Positions 23,402 to 36,565 of a DNA stretch of 64,000 nucleotides are shown here, piece after piece. The DNA comes from Planococcus citri (lineage: Eukaryota; Arthropoda; Insecta; Hemiptera; Pseudococcidae). The first letter of the stretch is position 1; every line of letters starts with the position of its first letter. The notes under the pieces were generated by a model. It was not told where the DNA came from, made no database searches, and saw nothing but the letters and a program-made list of their open reading frames with translations. A program made the translations under genes and the position numbers. The stretch is from positions 14,012,001 to 14,076,000 of the forward strand of contig NC_088679.1 in assembly GCF_950023065.1 (NCBI RefSeq), given 5' to 3'.

Positions 23402-24105
23402 ATAATGAAGATAGGTACTCGAATTTTTACAATGATTATGAATCACTATTTCCTATTTCGACGAGTGTATTTTGATAATATCTATATTGTATGTACGTAT
23501 CATTGTAATTTGTATCTGATCCTGAGTAGGTACCTTTTATTTTTCAAAAATTGAATAACAGTTTTACTGTTTAAGTTTTTCTAATGTCTGTCATTACTTT
23601 GCTATTTCAAATTGGAACACCCTTTCATGAAATTTGAATCAAATCCGCTACAAAATAATTAAAAATCAGTGAACTTTTCATACGATCGCAGAATGTGGTT
23701 TCATTTTTCATTTGGATTTGGCAAATGACAAGAAAGTAGACAGAATCAAGATCAAAATTTTCTGGATTGAATTTAAAGTTACAACACTCTCAGGAACAAT
23801 CAACCTTGCGACAAAGAATAAATTGCAATTGCACATAAAATCGCAATCGTAATGTCAACTATAAGCAAACGTAATCAAAAAAACATAAAAATTGCGCAAT
23901 TTTTCGAAAAAATCACGTTCACGTTTATTTTGCAAAAATTTACAGCACATGTAAAAAATAAAAATTTTCTTCCTCAACATACTCGCCATCGTGTAATCAC
24001 GAAGGCACTTCTGGAAACAAGTAGGTAACTCGAGTTAACCTACTTTCTACGGTTGGTTAATTTTACGCGCTGTGATTGGCTAAAATTAGACACTTGGTGA
24101 CGTAC
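23402..24105. other. short intergenic region between zinc-finger gene and belle
   Basis: No gene is firmly supported. On the minus strand a good acceptor (TTGTTTCCAG, ending 24011) would let the candidate exon at 24106-24243 splice to downstream sequence, but the continuation contains AATAAA within the frame and no clear end, so I do not call it. Confidence 0.4.
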
Positions 24106-24243
24106 CATGCGCAGAATCGCTCGTAAAATTTCATTAGCGAGTTGGCGAACCTTTTCTTTGTACTGTGATATGAATAAGTGCTGATTTTCTTGAAGTTTTC
24201 GCATTGCTTCTGCTAGTTCCGTTCCCGTTTTTCCCATTGGCAT
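24106..24243 (-). CDS. candidate first exon of a gene divergent from belle
   Basis: From an ATG at 24243 the minus strand encodes 46 residues with a helical, coding-like composition (GTELAEAMRKLQENQHLF, then YKEKVRQLANEILRAI), ending at a strong donor (ATG then GTACGT). Without splicing the frame runs 67 residues to 24040. The start lies 180 bp from the belle start in opposite orientation, as expected of a shared bidirectional promoter. I do not recognise the protein. It could also be a chance frame. Confidence 0.3.
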
Positions 24244-24423
24244 AATTTTAAATTATTAAAAATTGTGAATATTTAAACAAATTCTATTCTGTTTAACCCG
24301 AATTCTAGTGTTTATTGTTTTCGCGAACAGTAACTCTTCGAAATAAGTAGTTTGGTGATCTTGGTTGTTCGTTTTTTTAATTGTAACGAAGCAAAATTTT
24401 TTGAACAATTTATTTAAAGTAAT

Positions 24424-27400
24424 ATGAGTAATGCAGTCGCTCAAAATGGATCAGGTCTAGAGCAGCAGGTAAGATGATCGTATAAAACATGTGATTTCAC
24501 TATGAGCTCTCTCGTTACCGGAGATGAAACTGTTAAATTCACGATTAGAACGCTATACGAGGTGATAATATCTTAGTTTACGGCCATACCGTCGATATTA
24601 CCCTATATTCGTTCTTCGCTTTGTTTCGCACATTTCGACGATCATGTTGGTATTTGCTTACTTGTTTGAGATCTCCGGTACTCGAGATACATCTTATAGG
24701 CTAAATTTGTGTTAGCCACACGTTTGTTTTCACGTAGCCTAATTATTGTGTATTTTTGCAGTTTTCTGCTCTGGACTTGCATGATAACGCCTCACGTTCT
24801 GGGCGTTACATTCCCCCTGCTTTACGCAACAAAACCAGTAAGTTGAAGATGAGTGTAGATTAGACAGTGGGATTCTCTTGCTGGATGAGTACATATTGTA
24901 ACATGATTACCCTGTGACACTTGAACCAGATAGACAATCTTACTCGTTCGTTGGTAGGTATAATTCGTCAGCTCGTTTTTTAATTGTACTTTTGTCTGTT
25001 TTAAGCAGGGCAGCCGGAGAATGAAAGATCTGATAATTATTCAGTGAACAGAGGTGATTTCAAATCATCCAGAGACGACTACGATTCGCAAAATTACAAT
25101 CGTGGTGGTTCAGGTTATAACCGAGGAGGTGAGTTGGATATCTTGGCTTGTTGTTTCATTCGTAGAGCCATCGTTTGATCTGGTTTGATTTAATTTCGGT
25201 TTTAGGCAAAGGTGATTTTTCATTCAATCGACGCGGTGGCGATTCGTACGATTCTTATAACGGCAACAGCGACAGAAACGATCGCGAGCAACGTTCAGCC
25301 GGAGGAGGCAACTATAGGAACAATTATCGCGATGTTAGAGAGCCCAGAGGCGACGGAAGAGGTAATTACAGAGGCGGCGGAGGAGGCAATGGAGGCGCTG
25401 CCGGTGGTGGCGGATCGTGGAATGATCGAAACCGAGCATCAGGAGGACCTCCTCAGCAATCGCTTCCGAGAAACAACCGATGGCAAGAGTCGGAAGGGCG
25501 ACAGCATCGTGAAAACGATTGGCTCATTCCGCTCCCCAAAGACGACCGTTTGGAGGAAGAATTATTCGGTACTGGTAACACCGGAATTAATTTTAACAAA
25601 TACGAGGATATACCGGTAGACGCGACTGGCGAGAGTGTTCCTGAACATATTACTTCGGTACGAGTTGTACACTATTTCTTTGTTCGGTTTAACATCGTTT
25701 CGTTAACTAATTGTAATTTTGTTTCTGCCTTTTGCACAGTTCGAAAAAGTACAACTGACCGAAATCATTACTAATAATATTGCGCTGGCCGGATACGATC
25801 GGCCAACTCCAGTCCAAAAATACGCTATTCCAATCATCATGTGTGGTCGTGATTTGATGGCTTGCGCTCAAACAGGCTCTGGTAAAACGGCCGCCTTCTT
25901 GGTTCCTATTTTGAATCAAATGTATGAAAATGGACCACAATTTTTCAAAGTTCCAAATAACGCTAGAGTAAGTATCCCGATGAACAGGGTACGTTTAATT
26001 TCTGTATTTTTGTAGAATGTTGCTGCGAGTGAGTGTGCTGTGTGACTTATGGACAATTTTCGTCATGTTGAACGTGCTCTTTTGGCAAATAATAACTTGA
26101 AAATGTTTATCAAAATTTTTTCATCTTGTCCCCCCCCCTTTTATATTATTCCGATTGAATTCTCCCTTCCCATGATTAGAACTGGAGTGTTCTTCGATCA
26201 TTACATGTTCGCGCATGAATCGTCACAAGCTAACCTAATTATGCAGTTATGAATGGGCGATCGTTTAAATTACGTATGACTAAATGAAAGCAACTGCATT
26301 CTCGACGACTGAATGAACTGAACACGAGGAATTTAAACGTTCATCATGGCACGTTTAATCATTCTCACATTTAGTCGAGTTCGTGTGAAAGGCGACGTTG
26401 CATCGGGTACGCTGCAATGTAAATAAAAATCAACATGTGTAGTCGTCCAATCGTATGATTCATTAATATTGAAAGAGTGAAAAAAAATTATAGTGATTAT
26501 GTATTTTTGTGCGAGAGAAATTCCCAATTAATTGTGATACGCGATGTATAGTCATTTACGTCATCAAAGTACTGTATGATACGAAAGTTGTGACGATTTG
26601 AATTTTGAAATGATTCTGGTTCGGTGAATGATAGCGAAGGTGAGGATGAAGTTATCGAAAACTAGTTTTTATTGTTTCCTTATCTCTTCCTACTTGAAGT
26701 TTTTTTTTTTTTTTTTTCCAAATTGAAACTAATCGTGTTCTTATTTTCGTCCACAGAATTCATATAAACGCAAACATTATCCATTCGGATTAGTCTTAGC
26801 TCCTACTCGCGAGTTAGCTACTCAAATATACGACGAAGCGAGGAAATTCACATATCGTTCGCGACTTCGTCCCTGCGTCGTGTAAGTATTCGATTAAATT
26901 GAACTCCCTTTATTTAGAAAAATGAATCTATGAGATTGGTTTCGTTTTACCTATGCTGATTTTCATTTTTTTTCCACAGCTATGGCGGAGCACATTTCGG
27001 AGACCAGACCAGAGATCTGGATCGAGGATGTCACTTATTAGTGGCCACTCCGGGACGTCTAGTGGATATGTTAGAACGAGGAAAACTCAGTTTGGAGTGT
27101 TGCCGGTGCGTATATTTGTAATTTGTTCAGAATTAACCCTGGGTTACCTTTCTAAAAACTAAGCTACTTGAGTTACCAAGAGAGTAACTTTCGGTTATTT
27201 TCAAAATTTTGTACAAATGTTGTATTTTTTTAACATTTTGTTAAAGGAAAAATTTTGATGATATCAATAATTTGTTGACGTGTACGTACATGGTTTTATC
27301 TTTTTGTTAAAATTTAAATCTGGCTTCCGTCAAAAGTAGCAAAAAAATCTCGTATTTTGTGAATATTATCAGTAAATATTTTTTTTTTTTTGTAGAAAAT

Positions 27401-30400
27401 TGCTTAAAATTGTCAGTTTTTTCGATTGAAAATCCCAAAAGAAATCTGAACCCCTCCCCCTCCCCCAAGGTTAGGTACCCAGAAACTTAGATTTTTTTTT
27501 GCTAGAAATTGCCTAAAAGTCTCGTTTTTAAATAAACAGTTGAAAAACAGTTTCCTACAAAATTTTATTTTTCTGCTCAAAAATTATCCAGTAGTCTCGT
27601 TTTCATACCGAAATAAAAATTTAAAGTTTCGCTTTTTCCACAAAAATAGTGGAAACATATATTTTTTTGCAAATAATTAGGTACCAAAAAAAACCTCGCT
27701 TCTTAGCAAAATTACTGAAAAGTCTCACTTTTTTTTCTAGAATTATCCAAAAGTCTTACCTTTTTTTTTTTTTTTTTTTTTTTTGCCAAAAACAGTATTA
27801 ACGTTTCTGCCAATAACTCCCAAAAAATTCTCTTTTTTGAAAAATGGAAAAAAATATTCGCTTTTTAAAAAAAGAGCCAATTTTTTTTTTTTTTTTGTTT
27901 TGCAAAAAATGCAGTTTTACTTTTTGCCAAAATTGTCGAAATCTTGCTTTTAGCCTGAAGTCAAAACAAACTATCGCTTTGTAATGTTGGAATTCAAAAG
28001 CCCCACGTTGTTTCAAAAATTGTCTAAAAGTTGAGATTTTATGCTATGAATTGCCAAAAAGTCCCTTCTTTTGCCTAAATTGTCAAAAAGTTACTTTTTG
28101 GCAAAATTGTCCAAAAATGTTTTTTTTTTTTCATGATTGTGTATTTTGTTTAAATTGGCAAATTTTTTGCACTTTTGCAAAATAGCTGAAAAAATTGTTT
28201 TTTTTTTAAAGGAAAAATTCTGAAAAATTTTAATTTTCTCCAAAAATTGCCTCCAAGTGTCACATTTTTGACCAAAGTGTAAAAAAGTATCTCTGCCTTT
28301 TGCTCAAATTGTCGAAGTCTTGTTTTTTTTCGGTGAAAATTGATACCAGCTTTCGCTTTGTAGCACAATTGTTGAAAAATTCCACTTTGTTTCAAAAATT
28401 GACTTCAAGTATTGCTTTTTTCCCCTAGAAATTACCAAAAAGCCCCTTCTTCTATTTCAATTGTCAAAGTGTTGCCTTTTTGACAAAAATTGTCAAAAAA
28501 ATATCGGTTTTTAAAAATGTGATGAATTTTTGCATTTTAGCGAAGCGATTTAAATATTTTGTTTTTTCCAAAAAAAATCCAAAAAATTCACTTTTTTGTA
28601 AACATTATTTAAAAGTTTCGTTTTTTTAACCCAAAATTGCCAAAAAAACACTTTTTTTTGCTAAAATTGTGGACGTCTAGCTTTTTGCAAAAAAAAAATT
28701 GTCAAAAACCCTTACTTTTTTACCAAAATATTGCAGAATGAGAATAGTCCAATTTTTTTCTATATTGGGATGTTTTACTCACGTTTTGTCAATTTTTGGG
28801 TCACAAAGTTTCTTTTTTTTGAAAAAAATCAAGGACGAACCCTGCTATTTGTTTTAAATAACTGAGAAAATTAGACAGGAGAGAAAGTAGGCCTCTCTAA
28901 TGACTCGAAGTTCTTATCAAATGATTAGGATTATATTTACATTGTTATGGTCTAGACAAATTAAGCTGACGTATGACGTAATGGAAAGTTCTTACGAGTG
29001 GAAATATTTTATTTGAAGTATGATTTTTTTTTTCGTACTTTGAAACGTAATAAACTTTGAACCAATCGTCATAATTATTTCTTCAGTTGTCTCAATAAGT
29101 TTGACTGACGTCAACTTTCGAGTGTTTTAATAGATTTTTTCATTCAAAATGAAATTGAAAAATAATCGAAACGCAGTCAAACTGATGAAATCAAAAAAAT
29201 GGGGGTGGGGGGGGGTCATGTGGCTAGATTAAGGGGCAACAGATGGACACAAAAAGTCACTTTCTGGTTCAATACAGGGGCAAGAAGGCAAGGGAAACAG
29301 AGGGCTAGGTGGAGGGACGACTTTAGGAAACTACTGACCCATCACCATTTTCAAAAGATCGCACAGGACAGGAAAGAATGGTGCAGGCTGGGGGAGGCTT
29401 TTGCCCTATCTTAGGGTCACGAGTGTTATCTAATAGATTTTTTAGTACAATTATGCTCGGATCTTTTTATGAATCAAATATTTTTGGGTTTTCGAATTTT
29501 GATTCTTAGTTTTCAGATTCTATCAATTTTCAAAATGTCATTTTTTCCCTCTTTTATGGGTGGGGGGAGGAGGAAGTGGGTAAGAAGTATCAATGAATGA
29601 GTTAGAAGTAGAAATTGTCGAATGTAAAATGCAATGTACCTACTTGAATTTTTTTTTTTTTTTTTTTGATCGGAATGAACTGTCTCTTTGCTTTCTTGAA
29701 ATGAAGTAGCAATTTGAAAATTTCCTATAATTTTTTAATTTGAAAATGAACTTTGTCTTTTTTTGGAGGACAAGTAGTAGGTTTCTGTGGTTTTCAGTAA
29801 ATTAGGGTCATACTTTCCACAAAGTTGCTTTGATAAAACGCTGATTACTATAGCTGTTGTTATTTTTATTCCCGACAGCTTTTTGGTGCTGGACGAAGCA
29901 GACAGAATGTTGGACATGGGTTTCGAACCGCAGATCCGAAGAATCGTCGAAGGAGACTTGATGCCGAAAACGGGCGAACGTCAAACTCTCATGTTCTCCG
30001 CTACTTTCCCGAAGGAAATTCAAGTACGTACTCGACGATTATCGATCGGCGATTACTTTCCCATACGAGTGCATTAATTATCGACCTCTAATCGATAACT
30101 GTTGCGTTGTTGATAATAGATTTTAGCCCGAGATTTCCTCGATAATTATATATTCTTAGCGATCGGACGCGTCGGTTCGACATCCGAGAACATAACCCAG
30201 CGAATATTATGGGTCCACGAGAACGAGAAGAGATCCTGTTTATTAGATTTACTCGGCGCCCATAAAAACGAACAGTCGGGTAAGCAGCGATAACCCCTCT
30301 CTTGACGAGATAATCTCCCCCCACACTCTTTTGGTAACCTATTAAACGATGTTCTCATTTTTTTTTTTTATAGCTCCCGATTCGTTGACATTGATCTTCG

Positions 30401-33400
30401 TCGAGACGAAAAAAGGCGCGGACTCGTTGGAGGAGTTTTTACACTACGAGGGATATCAAGTCACCTCGATCCACGGCGATCGATCGCAACGCGAACGAGA
30501 GGAGGCTTTGAGAAGCTTCAGATGCGGAAGTACACCCATCTTGGTGGCGACCGCTGTCGCCGCTCGTGGTCTCGATATACCGCACGTTACACACGTCATC
30601 AACTTCGATCTGCCGTCCGATGTTGAAGAATACGTGCATCGTATCGGACGTACAGGACGTATGGGTAATCTCGGATTGGCCACGTCTTTCTTCAACGATA
30701 AAAATCGTAACCTTACTAGAGATTTGGTCGAGTTGCTGATCGAAACGAAACAAGAGTTGCCCGGATGGTTAGAGAATATGGGCATCGAGTGCAAACAACC
30801 GTCTATGCAGAGACGTAATAATTCCAAGAGGTGAGTTGAATCGAACTCGAAACGATGTTGGGGTGAATACGAAAATCGACCGTTAACGTTTTTTATTACA
30901 CGATTATTATTATTGTTGCAGCGGCGGAAGATTCGGAAGTGGGTTCGGATCGCGCGATTATCGTACTCAAAGTAACGGTACCATGTCTAGTAATACCGGA
31001 AGAGGTAATAGACGCGATGGTGGATATAATTCATCGTATAATCATAGCGGTAAGTGTGATTATTATTTGACTGATTGCGTCAGGTTGCGTAATAATGGTG
31101 CTATTTTTGGGACTCTGAAAATAAAATTACGAATAGATTTTTATTAGAGGAATTTAAAGGTGGCTGTTGCCCGGTATGTATTTGGAGTTTCTGAAATTCG
31201 GTTTGGTTTTGATGAATATTTTAATTTTGAAGTTTGGTGTGAAATTATTTCCAATTGAGGAGAGAGAATTATTTTTCGCGTAGGAACTGATGAAATTATG
31301 GTACATGAACAACTAATTATTAGAATATTGAAATCATCGGACGAGTTAATATCTGGAAATGAACACCTTTGGGAAGAATTTTCGATATTTTATTATCTTG
31401 AAAATTTTCCAAGTAACGAGTATTCAAAATGGTTAACGAATATTGGCACTTATTGTGAAGGTGTTTATAAAATGAGAAGTGTAAGGTGTCGAAAAGTGGG
31501 TCATGTGACGTGTTCCTAATAGCTTTCTGTTGAGATGGTCAACACCCACGGATGTTCTTTGTAAACAAAATGCTCATAATTTCCTTTTTGTTTTAGTCTT
31601 TTTAAAAAAATGTTTAACATACCAAAGTTGGTGTAGTTTTGATTTTCTGACAAAGGATGACCTTTGGAGCATTAAATGGGGTCATTTTAGTTGAAAAATA
31701 GTTTTTTGGTTTCAAATCTTGCAACTTTGTATTCAGCGAAGAATTTTATTCTCATAAGAACTTCATTCGGATGGAAGGTCATAATAAATTGTGCCCAAAG
31801 ATTTTGAAAATATGGAACAATTTCTTGTAAAAAAAAAAAAACTTGTTCGCGGAGGAATTTAAATATGTAAATAGAAATACTCTAGTTTTGTTTGTGGTAT
31901 GGGGGGGGGGGGTTGCTGTAGACTGAGGTGAGGGAAGGGGGAGTAGGTAAAAATTTTAAAAATTGGGATTTTAGTAATTTTTGAACATTTTGGAATCTTA
32001 CTTGAGCTTTGGTGAATAATTTTGACCTGACCTTTTGAGGCTGGATTTTTGAAAATGACGAATTCGATATTGCACTTTGAATTTTCTCAATTTTTGATCA
32101 TTTTGTTACCGTGTTGACTTTTCCGGAAGTAAAACACTAAAGGAAAGTTGTGTTATGTGCCCCAAAATTTTTAAAACCTGCAAAAATTTGCCCAATTTAA
32201 AAATTTTTGGTTTATGAATTTGACTAAAAACTTCGGTTTGAGGCAAGAGAGGCTTAGAATTGACTGAGAAACAAGGTTCAAATCTTCTATAATTTTTTCA
32301 AAAAATTTTCGGACCAATTTTTAAATGGTGTGGAAAATTAACGTGGCAGCAAAATGTTTTGACAATTGAAGTACAAATGATTTTTCAAATTCTCGGTTAC
32401 TTCGAATTTCTTTTCTTATCGTCTTCAGATTATGCAGTTTAATTTTTTTGGTCGAAGAAATCCTCAAATCTGGTAAATTTTTGCTGGTTTAAAAAATTTT
32501 GATGCTTGTGAAATCTTTTGAAATGGACCCTGCGAGGTAAAAATTACTCTCTGAGGTTCGTTTTTCATGCATTTTTTGTTGCAAGAAGTCAGTGCTGTGT
32601 TAAAATTACTGAAATACTGATTTTTGAAATGTTCAAGTTATTAATACCCCCTTCACTTCCCTTCAATTTGTCTTCAAGTTCTAATACCCTGAATATTTAG
32701 AGTGCTTGCTTTAGTTTCTTAGTCGAAAAAATACTTCAAATGGAACAATTCAACTATCCAGGATGTCTCACAATCCTGCTTATCTAGCTTATCCTATCTT
32801 TGACTTGCTTTTTGCCAAAATTGCCATAAAGTTCTGAGAGTTTTTTGGTCAATATTGCTGAAAACTTTCGAATTATTTCATCAGTTGTCAGAAAAGCGTA
32901 TGTACTTTTTTTTTCTAAAATAGTCAAAAAGTTGTGCTTTATTGTCAACATTTTTGATTTTTTTTTTTTTTTTTTCATTTCAAAATTACTCAAAAGTCCT
33001 GATTTTTTTTGTTAAAAATATAACAGTTGTGCCTATTTTCTTGCCTGAAATACAAAAAAAGTTTTTTTTTTTCAATTTGTTGAAGTTCTTTTTAAAAATT
33101 AGTAAGTTTTTACCCGAAAAAATTTTGACTTCGATAAAATTTTATAATTCTTTCTTCTTCCAAATTGAAACATTGATTTGAAAAAATACTATTTTTGTTC
33201 TGTTTCTAAGACACTTTGTTATTGAGGGGGGAGGGGGTGATGAAATTCAAACTTTTATAATGAAAGCCAAAACCTCCCTTCCCATTTCGTCAATAAAAAG
33301 TTAGTTACTTACAAAAAAATTTTGAAAAATTAATTTCTAAAAAACGACATTTTTTGTTTTTTTTTTTGAATAAATCTGTTGAAAAAGTAATAAACACGTT

Positions 33401-34552
33401 GTTTTGATTTTCCGAGCAAAAACGTTTTCCAAAAAATCTTATCGCTTCTCATTTTTGAAAAATTAACTTGCATTTTGTTTTTTTTTTTTTGAACTAATAA
33501 TTGTATTGAAAAGATGAATAAGATCATGAAAAACCCTCAAAACAAAGTTTGAAAATATGTAAAACGAAAAACTGAAGTGGTGAAGGTATTGTTTACTCTC
33601 GCCCTTCCCCTTCTCCTCACCCCTCCCCCAGCCGAAATAAGAATTGAAGCCATTGAAAAACGAAAAATTCACATTTTGGATTTTGACACCTTTTATTCCC
33701 CCCCCCCCCTCTCCAAAGATAGACATAAGTTTTAAGGTGTTTGCAAAATGTCCTGCCCACAAAAATTTGAAATATTGAAGTTATTCTCGACACCCCTCTC
33801 CCCTTGGAATATCCCAGCTCTTCTCAAAAAAAAAAAAAATCTTCAAGTATTTGGATTTGGAAAATGCTTTGCTAAGCATTGATTTTTCAATTCAACATCT
33901 TGTTAGACACCTTAAAAATGAAAGTTTTTTTTTGTAAAGCGCAATCGTTTCTTGGTGAGGGAAGAACTGTGAAGTGTGAGTGTTTGAAAATCATTTTTGA
34001 GGGGAAGTTCTCTCCAAATTTTGATTTTTTTTTTGGAAGAGAAGAATGGAGGAATGGGGTAAAAATCTTGTGTTATCGAGAAATGTTTGACAGAGCATTC
34101 TTTAGAGGGGGGGATCTGAATTTTCGAAAAATTCTTCAAAATTTTCAGAGAGTATTTTATTTATTTTTTTCTCAATATAGAGAAAGGGGAGATGAAATGT
34201 GGGGAAAGTGTTCGCAGGACCCTACAAAAAATGTTGACGTTTTTTTTCAAGTTATAGATTCGATTTTGAGATATTATTCGGCACCTCAAAATAGGGAGTC
34301 TGGAGATGGGAGTTGATAAAATTTTTTGGGAAATGGAGTTCTGATTTACCTACTATCATGTACCTATTTTAGTAACTTGTAATTTATCTATGTACTTTGA
34401 AATAATTCGATATCTAAAATAATTTTTTCATTTTTTATTTCACAGGAGGATTCTACGGATCGGGCAACAGCAGCAGTGGAGGTAACTATGGTGGTTCTTA
34501 CGCCGGTAACAACGGTGCTACTAATAATAACGCGCCTGATTGGTGGGGTTAA
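24424..34552 (+). CDS. bel: belle/DDX3 ATP-dependent DEAD-box RNA helicase
   Basis: Twelve coding exons: 24424-24468, 24762-24837, 25009-25128, 25206-25657, 25740-25967, 26757-26881, 26980-27105, 29879-30023, 30120-30279, 30374-30830, 30922-31049 and 34446-34552. All have GT-AG borders and keep one frame of 722 residues. The N-terminus MSNAVAQNGSGLEQQ and YIPPALR (about 31-37) match belle/DDX3. An Arg/Gly/Asn-rich region follows, then the helicase core: Q motif GYDRPTPVQ (about 249), AQTGSGKT (274), PTRELA (323), TPGRL (about 372), DEAD (about 397), SAT (about 429), ATAVAARGLD and HRIGRTGR (about 581). The tail is Gly/Ser/Asn-rich and ends DWWG, as in DDX3. Known family roles are ATP-driven RNA remodelling in translation initiation, mRNP granules and germ cells. 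Introns 7 (2.8 kb) and 11 (3.4 kb) are unusually large. Confidence 0.97.
27290..28760. repeat. degenerate tandem-like A/T repeat in belle intron 7
   Basis: About 1.5 kb is built from diverged copies of a unit of roughly 35-45 bases containing AAAATTGTCAAAAAGT and a following CGCTTTTTTGCC-like word. Copies are visible near 27900, 28050, 28100, 28270, 28450 and 28640. Spacing is irregular, so this is an old minisatellite rather than a clean array. Long T runs occur between the units. A weaker patch of the same kind lies in intron 11 (about 32800-33130). Confidence 0.55.
29199..29425 (+). mobile_element. 3' scrap of a non-LTR retrotransposon in belle intron 7
   Basis: One frame encodes GHVARLRGNRWTQKVTFWF, RRQGKQRARWRDDFRKLL and AQDRKEWCRLGEAFALS. 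This pattern (GHIAR, RWT, RGRPxxRWxDD, AQDRxxWRxLGEAF) is the well-known C-terminus of a common insect endonuclease/reverse-transcriptase element. Only about 70 codons remain, upstream sequence is unrelated, and the copy is a truncated relic lying sense to belle. Confidence 0.75.
31050..34445 (+). other. belle intron 11, no internal gene seen
   Basis: The intron begins GTAAGT and ends TTTCACAG. It holds T- and G-homopolymer runs, the degenerate A/T repeat again at about 32800-33130, and several random open frames (the longest, 145 codons at 33879-34316, is low-complexity). I see no exon, RNA gene or mobile element in it. Confidence 0.6.
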
Positions 34553-34891
34553 TCATACTACGCGTACATAGGACTACATAAATACTACTTCTACTTCATA
34601 CTACTACTATTGCTACTACACACAAACTCTTTTTTTTTTAAAAAAAAACAAAACAACACAGAATCCCCGACGTAAATTCAATTTCAATTTATACTGCAAA
34701 AAAAAAAAAAATACACGATAATCTCGCGAATACCAGCGTATCGTATTAATTTGAAATTTCGATTTGGAAAATTGAAAATAGTAGAAAATATACGTATAAG
34801 GTAATAATAATAACAATGAAAATACTCGCGGAACAATTCAAGTACCGTATTTATTTGAAAAATCTATAAAATCATCATCGTTATTAAACGT

Positions 34892-34897
34892 AATAAA
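34892..34897 (+). terminator. candidate proximal poly(A) signal of belle
   Basis: AATAAA lies 340 bases after the belle stop codon, followed by A-rich then T-rich sequence. It is the first canonical hexamer downstream of the stop. Confidence 0.4.
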
Positions 34898-35751
34898 AAA
34901 TGGCTCGTCGAATCGCGAAACCTCGTCTTGAAATTGAAAATATTAACATAGTATTTTTATTCTGTAGAGAGTACGTCTTTTTCGTAGTACGTGTGTTTGA
35001 TTTTAGTATAATTTTTTTGTATGTTAATTTGCCTACCTACGTGCCACGATATGCCGGTGGTAATTCCGTTTTTGTTTTCATTTTCGTCGGTTCGATTCTC
35101 TCGAGAATGCGTTTTTACCTAGAGATCATTACTCGTAATACGTAGATTACACATACTACATTAACCATCGTGTTATTTAAGTTGTAATTTTAAAAAAAAA
35201 ATCCTTTTGTCGAAAACAAATCGGGCATTTTCTCTCCCTTTTCCTTTAATTTTTTTTTCTCAATTATCGAGAGTGTATCATGATATTGGTAGAGTATGTG
35301 CGAGTGTGTTTGTATGTGTTTAATTTTACTACGTCGTGTATTTCCTCATTTATTCTCTCTCTTTTTACGATAAATACGATTTTTTTTTCTTTTAATTTTT
35401 ATTTTGTTGGTCTTTATATATTTTTCTGTGCGTTATTTAGGGTTTTTTTCGTTTTTTGGAGAAATTTTTTTCGTTCGTTTGTGTCGAGTTATATTGATAA
35501 AATTTATTAAGAGTACGTGTGGTACGGTTTCATTTCATTTTTGTTTCCCCAAGTGTTAGTTTCGTCTTTTTACTTTCGTTTTCGTTTCGTTTTTCTTTCA
35601 TTTTTTTTTCTTTTTTAATTACCTCTTTTTTCGTATGTGATTATATAACGCGTAGTAACGCTGGTATTAATTTTAAATTCTAGGTGTATTTTTTTTTTAT
35701 TTATTACTTAAATCGCTATAAATTAATATGTGTCCCTTCCTTATTACTTTG

Positions 35752-35759
35752 TACATATA
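35752..35759 (+). promoter_or_regulatory. Pumilio-type element in the putative belle 3' UTR
   Basis: TGTACATA fits the Pumilio recognition octamer TGTANATA. It would be functional only if the belle transcript extends past the proximal poly(A) signal to this point. Confidence 0.25.
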
Positions 35760-36565
35760 CACGGATTACTCTTTATCGTACTTGAAACCTGAAGCATGAA
35801 TTTGTTTTCTCTTTTTTTTTTCTACGTTCGATGCTCTATGTGTTGTGTGTATGTGTGTAGTCGTCCCTCCGTCCTGGTCTGTCCATTTTATTCTGCTTGT
35901 TGTTCGATGGAAGGTAAGGGACGACTCGATGAGCAACTTTAGTACGTATTAATTAAGTACGAGATTATCTAGAATGTCATTATCTCTTAAAAATACTTTT
36001 TGCTCGATTAGAGTACGTTTATACGTTTCATACACACGTGGATCATTATTTTGAAAAATTCTTTTTCGAGGAACACGTATATACTGAGTTTGAATTTGTC
36101 GTATTAGTCTTTCGAAGATGACGGAAGATTTTTTGGTAGGCGGATTTGCTACTCTTGGATCTGAATTGTGAGTGGGAATAGAGGTGTTGAGAGCTGTAAG
36201 GTGAGGATTTTTGCGTTGTGGGGTCCAAATGTGAGATCATGAATGGGGGTTGTTTGGGCTGGGATGTTGGATTCTTGAAAAATAGGTCGTGTCATGATCT
36301 AGCTCTTCTGAAATTGAAATTTGAGGCGTTTCAGGGGGAGTAAAAATTCTTGAAATTTCATTTTTTTCAATTTTTAATTTAGGAGAAACTCGAATAATTT
36401 GATTTTGAGTCTTGAAAAATACAGAGGGCGCCTCAAAATTGTTGTTAGTTGGCCCCCCTCTCCCTTTCTTGGTTTTCCACATTACTTTTTGAAGAAAACA
36501 TGACGTCAGGATTTCATAATTAAACCATTTTCGACTTTATCAATTTTTTTGACGATTGATTTTAA

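Larger units (their letters stand above)
34553..35800 (+). other. T-rich region downstream of the belle stop, probable 3' UTR
   Basis: The sequence after the stop is rich in T and in GT/TACG words and poor in coding signals, as in a long regulated 3' UTR. An AATAAA occurs at 34892-34897. A Pumilio-type element is listed separately at 35752. How far the transcript really extends cannot be read from sequence. Confidence 0.4.

Noticed and set aside
29199..29414. Independent small host gene
   Set aside because: The residues match the C-terminus of a common endonuclease/reverse-transcriptase element, so it is a transposon scrap.
30439..30827. Minus-strand frames of 104 and 123 codons
   Set aside because: Both are antisense to belle exon 10, which encodes the conserved helicase C-terminal domain.
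31298..31519. 73-codon frame in belle intron 11
   Set aside because: The composition is mildly coding-like, but there is no recognised domain, no convincing exon borders, and the frame is short enough to be chance.
33879..34316. 145-codon frame in belle intron 11
   Set aside because: It is phenylalanine-rich translation of T-rich intron sequence, with no domain and no splice signals that would include it.
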